The notes: generated by a model not told the origin, from the letters alone. 5,280 nt of DNA from Chloroflexota bacterium (GCA_021814735.1 JAKAHX010000155.1:1-5280); one strand, 5' to 3'; positions 1 to 5,280 are shown, numbered from the stretch's first letter. Numbers and translations: made by a program.

Positions 1-1017
1 ATCCACGGCCTGACCAAGTCGTACGGGGCCACGCAGGCGCTCCGGGGGCTCGACCTCGCGGTGCCGGTCGGAGTCGTGTACGGCTTCCTCGGGCCCAACG
101 GCGCGGGCAAGACCACGACCATCCGCTGCCTCACCGGCCTCATCCGACCGGACGGCGGCCGCATGGAGCTGCTCGGCGAGCCGTTCACGTGGCGCGACCG
201 TCACCGACTCGAGCAGATCGGATCGCTCGTCGAGGCACCCGCCTTCTACCCGTACCTGTCCGGCCGCGACAACCTGCGCGTCATCGGTGCCACGGGCGCG
301 CAGCCGGCCGCCGGTCGAATCGACGAGCTCCTCGACCTCGTCGGGCTGAGCGACCGTGCGGGCGACCACGTGGGTGACTACTCCACCGGCATGCGCCAGC
401 GACTGGGAGTCGCGGCGGCACTCCTTTCCGACCCGCGGCTCCTCATCCTCGACGAGCCGGCCAACGGCATGGACCCGGCCGGGATCGTGGCGATGCGAGC
501 CACGCTGCGCTACCTGGCCGGGCAGGGCAGGACCGTCTTCGTCTCCAGCCACATCCTCCCCGAGGTCCAGCAGCTGGCCGACGTGGTGGGGATCATCGAC
601 CACGGCCGCCTCGTGCGGCAGGGTCCGCTCGACGAGATGCTGCGCCAGACCGGCCACGTCCGCGTCCGCGTCGTCGCGGCGGACCGGGCCACGGCCCGGG
701 CAGTCCTGGAGCGACTGGCCGGGACCGATGCGGTCTGGGAGGACGAGAGCCGCTCCCCAGCGGTCGAGGGCGGTGGCGCGCCGACGGGCCCAGCCGCGGC
801 CGACGCCGGGCACGCGCCGGCCAGCGTATCCACGAACGAGGGCGCCGCTCCGTCGGGCGCCGATACGGCTGGCGACGGCTGGATCACCGTCCGGGTGGAC
901 CCGTCCCGGGCGGGCGAGGTGAATCGGGTCCTCGCCCAGGCGGGGGTCTTCGCCACCGGCCTCGAGTCGGGCAGCGACCTGGAGACCCTCTTCCTGTCCC
1001 TGACGGGGAGCGCGTGA
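1..1017 (+). CDS. ABC transporter ATP-binding protein, BcrA type (5' end outside the window)
   Basis: ATPase subunit of an ABC-2 type exporter; it would sit on the cytoplasmic face of the membrane and power the permease encoded next. The reading frame is open from base 1, so the start lies upstream, probably by only a few codons because the A-loop tyrosine is already visible (KSYG, residue 8 of the visible 338). In order: Walker A GPNGAGKT (residues 31-38), Glu78 where most ABC ATPases have the Q-loop glutamine, signature YSTGMRQ (127-133), Walker B LLILDEP (147-153), and H-loop SSHIL with His184. The Glu in the Q-loop and the YS-GM-QR signature are typical of the bacitracin/lantibiotic-resistance branch (BcrA, LanF). 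The C-terminal domain is split by an Ala/Gly/Pro-rich stretch of about 45 residues (roughly 249-292), probably a disordered linker. The substrate cannot be read from the sequence. Confidence 0.93.
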   Translation: MHGLTKSYGATQALRGLDLAVPVGVVYGFLGPNGAGKTTTIRCLTGLIRPDGGRMELLGEPFTWRDRHRLEQIGSLVEAPAFYPYLSGRDNLRVIGATGAQPAAGRIDELLDLVGLSDRAGDHVGDYSTGMRQRLGVAAALLSDPRLLILDEPANGMDPAGIVAMRATLRYLAGQGRTVFVSSHILPEVQQLADVVGIIDHGRLVRQGPLDEMLRQTGHVRVRVVAADRATARAVLERLAGTDAVWEDESRSPAVEGGGAPTGPAAADAGHAPASVSTNEGAAPSGADTAGDGWITVRVDPSRAGEVNRVLAQAGVFATGLESGSDLETLFLSLTGSA

Positions 1018-1081
1018 TGTCACCGGGACCGCGGTGCTCGATGGCAGGGCCCGCGCACCGGCTCGTGACGTGGCGGGCCGG

Positions 1082-1921
1082 ATGATGCGCCTGCTGCAGG
1101 GCGAGCTCCGCAAGCTGATCCGCCGCCCGGCCTCGATCATCACCCCGGGGATCTTCCTGGGTGTGCTGGTACTGCTCTTCCTCGCGATCGGGGCGAGCTA
1201 TCGGACGGTGGGCCAGGTGTCCACCGGCCAGGGCGGCGGTCCCGGGGCACAAGCCGCGATCCGTTCGCTGCTGCAGTTCCCCGGCGCGTACGGTGGCGTG
1301 GTCTCGTTTGTCGCCAGCATCGGCGGGCTCTTCGCGATCGCCTACGGCGCCGCGGCGGCCGGGTCGGACTGGGCCTGGGGCATGGTGCGGGTGGCGGTGG
1401 CGCGCGGCGAGAGCCGCAGCCGGTACATCCTGGCCAAGCTCGCGGCCGTCCTGGTGCTGCTGGTGCCCGCCTCGCTGGTCGCCTTCCTGGTCGGCGTCGC
1501 TGCCGTGGCCATGGCCGCCTCGCTCGCCGGCCTCGGGGTCGGCGGGATCGGCGACGCGGCCGCCCTGCAGGCACTGCCGTGGCTCCTCGCCCGGAGCTGG
1601 CTGGCGCTCTGCGAACAGGCGGCCATCGGGTTCGCCATCGCCACCATCGCGCGGAGCCAGCTGGCGGGGCTCGGCGTGGGCATCGGGATCTACTTCGTCG
1701 AGTCCTTCGCCGTCAGCTTCTGGCCGGAATGGGTCCGCTACCTGCCGTTCAGCGTGGTGGGCTCTCTGCTGCGCGACCCGGCGTCGGTCCTGGCGGCAGG
1801 CGAACAGGCGAGCCGCTACACCATCGACCAGGGACTCGCCCTGCTACTGGTGCTCGCCTACCTGGCGGCCTCGGCGCTCGCGTCCGCGGTCTTCCTCGAA
1901 CGGGCCGAGATCACGGGGTGA
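1082..1921 (+). CDS. ABC-2 type transporter permease
   Basis: Membrane subunit that pairs with the upstream ATPase. With the ATG at 1082 it has 279 residues: a short basic N-terminus (RLLQGELRKLIRRP), then six hydrophobic segments at about 19-38, 71-93, 120-148, 166-189, 193-213 and 248-271. A GSDWAWGMVR segment followed by SRSRYILAKL between helices 2 and 3 matches the usual ABC-2 permease pattern. I prefer ATG 1082 (or the adjacent ATG 1085) to the GTG at 1034 because family members begin with the basic amphipathic stretch just before helix 1, and the extra 16 residues are Arg/Ala-rich without family character. No strong Shine-Dalgarno precedes it; the start overlaps the stop of a 22-codon frame that begins at the ATPase stop codon, so coupled translation is possible. 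The last four bases overlap the tgt start. The transported compound is unknown. Confidence 0.88.
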   Translation: MMRLLQGELRKLIRRPASIITPGIFLGVLVLLFLAIGASYRTVGQVSTGQGGGPGAQAAIRSLLQFPGAYGGVVSFVASIGGLFAIAYGAAAAGSDWAWGMVRVAVARGESRSRYILAKLAAVLVLLVPASLVAFLVGVAAVAMAASLAGLGVGGIGDAAALQALPWLLARSWLALCEQAAIGFAIATIARSQLAGLGVGIGIYFVESFAVSFWPEWVRYLPFSVVGSLLRDPASVLAAGEQASRYTIDQGLALLLVLAYLAASALASAVFLERAEITG

Positions 1922-3108
1922 CGGCCGTTCGCTCCACCTGGGCGCCTCCCGGCCGGCCTCTCCGATTCGACGTGCTCGCGTCGCCGGCGGACCCCGCGAC
2001 CCGGGCGCGACGGGGACGCCTGACCCTGCCCCACGGGACCGTGGAGACGCCCACCTTCATGCCTGTCGGGACGAACGCAACGGTCAAGGCACTCGACCCG
2101 GACGACCTCCGCGAGGTCGGTGCCGCCATGATCCTGGCCAACACCTACCACCTCTACCTGCGCCCCGGCCACGAACGGATCGCCCGGCTCGGCGGACTGC
2201 ACGCCTTCATGGCCTGGGACCGGCCGATCCTGACCGATAGCGGCGGCTTCCAGGTGGTCAGCCTCGCGGACCTCCGCGAGATCGACGACGATGGGGTGAC
2301 GTTCCGCTCCCACCTGGACGGCTCGACCCACCGGTTCACGCCGGAGCACTCGATCGCCGTGCAGGAGGCGCTGGGCGCCGACGTCGCCGTGGCGCTGGAC
2401 CACCCGGTGCCGCCCCACGCCTCGGCGCGGGCCCTGGTGGAGGACGCGATGGTGCGCACTCACGCCTGGGCCGTGCGGTCGCTGGAGGCGCACCGGCGGC
2501 CGGACCAGGCGCTCTTCGGCATCGTCCAGGGCGGACTCGAGCCGGACCTGCGCGCCGATTCCACCCGTGCCATCGCCTCCCTGCCGTTCGATGGTATCTG
2601 CATCGGCGGCCTGGCCGGAGACGAGACCCCCGACCAGCGGCGTGCGGCGCTCGACGTCGCGGTGCCGCTGCTCGCCGACGACGCGCGGCCGCGCTACCTC
2701 ATGGGACTGGGTTCGCCGCTCGACATGCTCGACGCGGTCGACGCGGGGATCGATCTGTTCGACTCGGTGCTGCCCGCGCGCGTCGCCCGCAACGGCACGC
2801 TCTGGGTGCCGGGAGGACGCATCAACATCCGCAACGCGCGCTTCCTGGACGATCCCCGTCCCGTGCTCGAGGGCTGTCCGTGCCGCCTCTGCCGGTCGTT
2901 CTCGCGCGCCTACCTGGCCCACCTCTTCCGCGCCGAGGAACTGCTCGCGTACCGGCTCGCAACTTGTCACAACCTGACCTTCACCCTAGACTTCATGGCG
3001 CGTCTGCGGCAGTCGGTCGAGGCCGGGACGTTCCACCAGTTCCGGCGCGAGGAGGCGGCGCGTCGCGTCCCGGACGATCACCACGCCACCGGGCAGCGTG
3101 ACAGGTAA
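1918..3108 (+). CDS. tgt: tRNA-guanine transglycosylase (queuine tRNA-ribosyltransferase)
   Basis: Exchanges guanine-34 in the anticodon of GUN tRNAs (Asp, Asn, His, Tyr) for a 7-deazaguanine base in queuosine formation. It has 396 residues, close to the family length. Visible landmarks: FDVLASP and TPTFMPVGTNATVK at the N-terminus; DSGGF with the base-binding Asp107; Asp161, the second base-binding aspartate; GIVQGGL; GGLAGDE (230-236); the nucleophile Asp282 in FDSVLPAR; and a zinc site Cys320, Cys322, Cys325, His351 (C-x-C-x2-C-x25-H). The GTG start at 1918 overlaps the permease stop as GTGA and is the only start that keeps the conserved N-terminal strand. Oddities: the position of bacterial Cys158 (Zymomonas numbering) is Pro163, and that of Val233 is Gly234, as discussed in the findings. 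No other queuosine gene is in the window. Confidence 0.96.
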   Translation: MTAVRSTWAPPGRPLRFDVLASPADPATRARRGRLTLPHGTVETPTFMPVGTNATVKALDPDDLREVGAAMILANTYHLYLRPGHERIARLGGLHAFMAWDRPILTDSGGFQVVSLADLREIDDDGVTFRSHLDGSTHRFTPEHSIAVQEALGADVAVALDHPVPPHASARALVEDAMVRTHAWAVRSLEAHRRPDQALFGIVQGGLEPDLRADSTRAIASLPFDGICIGGLAGDETPDQRRAALDVAVPLLADDARPRYLMGLGSPLDMLDAVDAGIDLFDSVLPARVARNGTLWVPGGRINIRNARFLDDPRPVLEGCPCRLCRSFSRAYLAHLFRAEELLAYRLATCHNLTFTLDFMARLRQSVEAGTFHQFRREEAARRVPDDHHATGQRDR

Positions 3109-3117
3109 GCTGTCACG
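3097..3117. promoter_or_regulatory. Perfect 8-bp inverted repeat across the tgt stop codon
   Basis: CGTGACAG (3097-3104) and CTGTCACG (3110-3117) are perfect reverse complements around a 5-base centre that holds the tgt stop codon. No T-run follows, so it is not a standard intrinsic terminator. A second, weaker dyad with the same core, GTGA-AG-TCAC, lies at 3126-3135. The pair could be a protein binding site upstream of the small-gene/recA promoter, or a 3'-end hairpin that protects the tgt message. The repeat is seen directly; its role is inference. Confidence 0.45.
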
Positions 3118-3130
3118 AACCTGCAGTGAA

Positions 3131-3158
3131 GTCACAGTCGAGGGGCATCGCCTAGGCT
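3131..3158 (+). promoter_or_regulatory. Candidate promoter for the small gene and recA
   Basis: A -10-like TAGGCT (3153-3158, fitting TAnnnT) lies 30 bases before the small-gene start. The best -35 is weak: GTCACA at 3131-3136 with 16-base spacing, 4 of 6 matches to TTGACA. TAGGCT occurs only twice in the window, here and in the promoter at 5245, both times in intergenic DNA. A weak -35 would fit an activated promoter. Start of transcription would be near 3165. Confidence 0.4.
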
Positions 3159-3169
3159 GACGGTGCCCC
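3142..3169. promoter_or_regulatory. Inverted repeat centred on the candidate -10 element
   Basis: GGGGCATCG (3142-3150) can pair with CGGTGCCCC (3161-3169), 9 pairs with one G-U, around a 10-base loop that contains TAGGCT. As DNA, the dyad would place a dimeric repressor on the -10 element; as RNA from an upstream promoter it would be a hairpin ending just before the GGAGG ribosome binding site at 3172. It has no T-run, so simple termination is unlikely. Function is inferred only from position. Confidence 0.4.
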
Positions 3170-3171
3170 GC

Positions 3172-3176
3172 GGAGG
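3172..3176 (+). promoter_or_regulatory. Strong ribosome binding site of the small gene
   Basis: GGAGG lies 6 bases before the ATG at 3183, the best Shine-Dalgarno spacing and match in the window. This is the main reason to accept the 53-codon frame that follows as a real gene. Confidence 0.75.
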
Positions 3177-3182
3177 CGAGGC

Positions 3183-3344
3183 ATGGGAACCAAGAACCGC
3201 CCTCACCGCGAAGCCAAGAAGAAGCCCAAGGAATCGGTGTCCAAGGGCCGGATCCAGCCGCTTCTCGACGCTCCACCGCAGAACGTGGAGGTGATCAAGC
3301 CGCGACGCAAGCCGCGCGACGAGGAGGAGCCGGAGGAAGCCTGA
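3183..3344 (+). CDS. Small, highly charged protein of unknown function upstream of recA
   Basis: I do not recognise this protein. It has 53 residues: a Lys/Arg-rich N-terminal third ([17 protein letters not shown]), a short middle with [17 protein letters not shown], a second basic patch (RRKPR, 41-45), and an acidic end (DEEEPEEA). No membrane segment, signal peptide or cysteine is present; it is probably largely disordered and could bind nucleic acid. Support for translation is the GGAGG site 6 bases upstream, the ATG start, strong G/C preference in third positions, and its place between the candidate promoter and recA. Its stop is 34 bases before the recA start, with a hairpin in the gap, so it could act as a leader gene for recA as well as make a protein. 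Short basic proteins of this look are often left out of annotations; a chance frame cannot be fully excluded. Confidence 0.68.
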   Translation: MGTKNRPHREAKKKPKESVSKGRIQPLLDAPPQNVEVIKPRRKPRDEEEPEEA

Positions 3345-3346
3345 GG

Positions 3347-3368
3347 CCCGTCCGAGGAACCGGACGGG
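3347..3368 (+). promoter_or_regulatory. Perfect 8-bp hairpin between the small gene and recA
   Basis: CCCGTCCG (3347-3354) and CGGACGGG (3361-3368) are perfect reverse complements around AGGAAC. The stem starts two bases after the small-gene stop codon and ends directly before the recA ribosome binding region (AGAGGAGAG, 3369-3377). There is no T-run. A ribosome finishing the small gene would cover the left arm, and the right arm lies within the region a 30S subunit occupies on recA, so it may couple or tune recA translation. The structure is seen; the role is inferred. Confidence 0.5.
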
Positions 3369-3378
3369 AGAGGAGAGC

Positions 3379-4467
3379 ATGGCCATCACGGGAGCCGGTC
3401 AGGCGGCCGGAACAGCACGAAACGGGGACGGTACGGCGGACCGGGCGGTCGCAGAACGAACGAAGGCCGTCGATGCCGCGATCCTCGCCATCGAGAAGCA
3501 GTTCGGCCGCGGGTCGATCATGCGGCTCGGCTCTCGCGAACGTCAGCAGGTGGATGCCATCCCGACCGGGTCGATCGCGCTGGACCTGGCGCTCGGCGTG
3601 GGCGGGGTGCCCCGCGGGCGGATCACCGAGATCTTCGGCCCCGAGTCGTCCGGCAAGACCACCCTCTGCCAGCACATCCTGGCGGAGGCACAGCGCCGCG
3701 GCGGCGTGGTGGCCTTCATCGACGTCGAGCACGCGCTGGACCCGAAGTACGCCAAGGCCTGCGGCGTCAACGTGGACGAGCTCCTGGTGAGCCAGCCGGA
3801 CACCGGCGAGCAGGCGCTCGAGATCACCGAGACGCTCATCCGTTCTGGCGGCGTGGACTGCGTCGTGGTGGACTCTGTCGCCGCCCTCGTGCCGCGCGCG
3901 GAGATCGAGGGCGAGATGGGGGACTCGTTCGTCGGGGTCCAGGCGCGCCTGATGAGCCAGGCGCTGCGGAAGCTGACGGGTGCGGTCAGCCGCTCGAACA
4001 CCGCCCTCGTGTTCACCAACCAGCTGCGCGAGAAGATCGGGGTGATGTTCGGGAACCCGGAGACCACGCCCGGTGGCCGCGCGCTCAAGTTCTACGCGAG
4101 CGTCAGGCTGGACATGCGGCGCATCGAGACCATCAAGCAGGGCACGGAGCCGGTGGGCAGCCGCGTCCGCGTCAAGGTGGTGAAGAACAAGGTGGCGCCG
4201 CCGTTCCGGGTCGCCGAGTTCGACGTCATGTACGGGACCGGCGTCTCCCGCGAGGGCGGCCTCCTGGACGTGGGCGTGGCCACGGAGATCGTGGGCAAGA
4301 CCGGCGCCTGGTTCACCTACGGGGAGACGCGCCTGGGCCAGGGCCGCGAGGCCGCCAAGGAGTTCCTGCGCCAGAACGCGGACATCGCCCAGCAGCTCGA
4401 AGCGGAGATCCGCGCGAAGGTCGCCAGCATCGAGCTCCCGGTCGAGGGCATCTCCGAGGCGGAGTGA
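3379..4467 (+). CDS. recA: Recombinase RecA
   Basis: Forms ATP-dependent filaments on single-stranded DNA, carries out homology search and strand exchange, and stimulates LexA self-cleavage. It has 362 residues and lines up with E. coli RecA without gaps through the core, shifted by 21. Landmarks: Walker A GPESSGKT (87-94), catalytic Glu117 (E. coli Glu96), Walker B CVVVD with Asp165, loop L1 around [10 protein letters not shown], loop L2 starting at TNQ with Gln215 (E. coli Gln194), and the interface Lys269 and Lys271 in VKNK (E. coli 248 and 250). The N-terminal extension of about 20 residues is Gly/Ala/Thr-rich, and the acidic tail is shorter than in E. coli. Loop L1 has Phe184 where E. 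coli has His163. There is no intein. AGGAG at 3371-3375 precedes the ATG, only 3 bases away, with GGGAG at 8 bases as an alternative. No recognised LexA box is upstream. Confidence 0.99.
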   Translation: MAITGAGQAAGTARNGDGTADRAVAERTKAVDAAILAIEKQFGRGSIMRLGSRERQQVDAIPTGSIALDLALGVGGVPRGRITEIFGPESSGKTTLCQHILAEAQRRGGVVAFIDVEHALDPKYAKACGVNVDELLVSQPDTGEQALEITETLIRSGGVDCVVVDSVAALVPRAEIEGEMGDSFVGVQARLMSQALRKLTGAVSRSNTALVFTNQLREKIGVMFGNPETTPGGRALKFYASVRLDMRRIETIKQGTEPVGSRVRVKVVKNKVAPPFRVAEFDVMYGTGVSREGGLLDVGVATEIVGKTGAWFTYGETRLGQGREAAKEFLRQNADIAQQLEAEIRAKVASIELPVEGISEAE

Positions 4468-4474
4468 CGGCCCC

Positions 4475-5113
4475 GTGAGCGGCGGGGACCGGGGAAGCAC
4501 TCCGTCGCGCGCCCGGGGTCCCGACCAGGCACACGCCCGCGCCCTCGCACGGGAGCGCCGCGCCGAGGCCCGCGAACCCGGTCCCGTCATGGACGCCGCG
4601 GCACGCTTCCTGGAGGCGCGACCGCGGAGCGTCGCCGAGACCAGGCGGCGGCTGGTCCATGCCGGCTGGCCCGCCGAGCTCGTCGAATCCGTGCTGGATC
4701 GCCTCCAGGAGCTGGGCTACCTGGATGACCGAGTGTTCGCCCACGCGTGGGTGGAGAGCCGCGACCGGGCCCACCCTCGCGGTGAGTCGGCGCTGCGGCG
4801 GGAACTCGCCCTGAAGGGCGTCCCGGCCGACACGATCGCCGAGGTGCTCCTGCAGCGGCGCGCGGATGCCCAGGCCGCCCCGGGCATGGCCACCCCGGAC
4901 TCGGCGGCTCCGGACGTGGCGGCCGCGGCCCGCGTCCTCGAACGCCGGGGGGCGGCCCTCCTGCGCGAGCCGGACGCGCAGCGACGTCGTGCCAAGGCCT
5001 ATGCCCTGCTGGCGCGGCACGGCTTCGACCCGGAGACGTGCCGGACCGCCGTGACCGCCTGGATCGCCGGCCTCGACGACGACCCCGGGCCCGGGGAGGG
5101 CGGGGCCAGCTGA
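4475..5113 (+). CDS. recX: Regulatory protein RecX
   Basis: RecX binds RecA filaments and limits their growth and coprotease activity; the gene very often follows recA, as here with a 7-base gap. The protein has 212 residues from the GTG at 4475. After an N-terminal tail of about 38 residues rich in Arg, Ala and Gly, the RecX fold begins at MDAAARFLEARPRSVAETRR and continues with the family hallmark LQELGYLDDRVFAHAWVESR (Asp84, Asp85) and LRRELALKGV. The third helical repeat (RRRAKAYALLARHGFDPETC) follows an Ala/Pro insert near 130-150. GTG is preferred because GGAG (4461-4464) lies 10 bases upstream inside the end of recA. An in-frame ATG at 4589 sits exactly at the domain start but has no ribosome binding site; it would give 174 residues. 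Confidence 0.93.
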   Translation: MSGGDRGSTPSRARGPDQAHARALARERRAEAREPGPVMDAAARFLEARPRSVAETRRRLVHAGWPAELVESVLDRLQELGYLDDRVFAHAWVESRDRAHPRGESALRRELALKGVPADTIAEVLLQRRADAQAAPGMATPDSAAPDVAAAARVLERRGAALLREPDAQRRRAKAYALLARHGFDPETCRTAVTAWIAGLDDDPGPGEGGAS

Positions 5114-5137
5114 GGCGGGCCGTCCGTCGCCCGGGAC

Positions 5138-5182
5138 GATCCGGTCGGGGGTCCGCCTGCCTCCACGAACCCCGTCCGGATC
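5138..5182 (+). terminator. Long imperfect hairpin after recX, probable transcript end
   Basis: GATCCGGTCGGGG (5138-5150) pairs with CCCCGTCCGGATC (5170-5182): 12 of 13 positions with one T-T mismatch, around a 19-base loop. It begins 24 bases after the recX stop and ends before the next promoter, where a terminator of the recA-recX unit would be expected. No T-run follows the stem, so it is either a non-canonical terminator, a stabilising 3' hairpin left after Rho action, or a DNA-level dyad. The pairing is seen directly; the assignment as terminator is inferred. Confidence 0.45.
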
Positions 5183-5220
5183 CATCCCATCCCGGTCCCG
5201 CAGCGCCCATGGCCGACTGT

Positions 5221-5250
5221 TTGACGCCCCGTCGAGGACGCGTATAGGCT
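5221..5250 (+). promoter_or_regulatory. Sigma-70-type promoter facing out of the window
   Basis: TTGACG (5221-5226) matches the -35 consensus at 5 of 6 positions. TATAGG (5243-5248) follows after 16 bases, or TAGGCT (5245-5250) after 18. This is the best promoter match in the window, in non-coding DNA after recX, and would drive a gene to the right of the window. That gene is not visible: no convincing start with a ribosome binding site appears before 5280. The rest of 5114-5280 holds the hairpin and no gene that I can support. Confidence 0.6.
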
Positions 5251-5280
5251 TCGCGGCGGATCGATAGTGCGGCGCGCGTG

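Noticed and set aside
1034..1081. GTG at 1034 as the permease start
   Set aside because: It would add 16 Arg/Ala-rich residues before the usual start of the fold and has no better ribosome binding site than ATG 1082. Not excluded, only less likely.
1579..1917. Upstream extension of the tgt frame to 1579
   Set aside because: This part lies wholly inside the permease gene and translates to Arg/Gly-rich sequence without Tgt character; the GTG at 1918 with the GTGA overlap explains the start.
1858..2970. 370-codon open frame on the - strand opposite tgt
   Set aside because: It mirrors tgt, has an Arg/Val/His-rich composition typical of antisense frames in GC-rich DNA, and shows no family motif. 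The + strand frame has all Tgt catalytic and zinc residues.
3110..3126. E. coli-type LexA box (CTG-N10-CAG) at the start of the recA control region
   Set aside because: The nearest match, CTGTCACG to CTGCAG, has spacing of 11, not 10, and lacks the AT-rich centre. A CGAAC at 3116 has no GTTCG partner for the Bacillus/actinobacterial type.
3295..4590. 431-codon open frame on the - strand opposite recA
   Set aside because: A shadow of recA: composition is Leu/Arg/Asp/His-biased and no domain is recognisable, while RecA on the + strand is certain.
5083..5096. 14-base perfect palindrome CCCCGGGCCCGGGG near the recX end
   Set aside because: It lies in Pro-Gly-Pro-Gly codons at the recX tail; such palindromes arise easily from GC-rich codons, and no T-run follows.
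4313..5185. Long - strand frames opposite the recA end and recX
   Set aside because: Rich in Arg, Gly and Pro without any motif; they overlap recX, whose family hallmark motifs are clear.
5038..5247. 69-codon + strand frame spanning the recX end and the downstream gap
   Set aside because: It overlaps recX in another frame, runs through the hairpin and promoter, is dominated by Arg/Pro/Gly, and has no ribosome binding site.

Overview
The window is very GC-rich, with almost all third codon positions G or C, and carries six genes, all on the + strand. No mobile element, rRNA, tRNA or CRISPR array is visible. The combination of a bacterial tRNA-guanine transglycosylase gene with a recA-recX pair in such DNA fits a free-living high-GC bacterium. 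A Chloroflexota-type genome is my best guess and a deep-branching actinobacterium the alternative. This is an inference from gene order and composition, not from a phylogeny.

Left block (1-3108): the 3' part of a BcrA-type ABC exporter ATPase (5' end cut by the window edge), its six-helix ABC-2 permease, and tgt, which makes the tRNA base exchange leading to queuosine. The permease stop and the tgt start overlap by four bases (GTGA), so the three genes look like one translationally coupled transcription unit. The Tgt active site has the residues that eukaryotic queuine-using enzymes have at two key positions, which is the most interesting protein-level observation here.

Middle (3109-3378): a short intergenic region with two inverted repeats and a candidate promoter, then a 53-codon gene with an excellent ribosome binding site encoding a highly charged small protein, then a perfect 8-bp hairpin directly in front of the recA ribosome binding site. 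This small gene and the three hairpins have no assigned function and look like the control region of the recA unit.

Right block (3379-5113): recA (complete, all catalytic motifs) and recX (RecA modulator), 7 bases apart. Downstream, 5114-5280 has no gene: it holds a long imperfect hairpin, probably the end of the recA-recX transcript, and a good sigma-70-type promoter (TTGACG / TATAGG or TAGGCT) facing out of the window toward an unseen gene. I see no E. coli-type or Bacillus/actinobacterial-type LexA box in front of recA.
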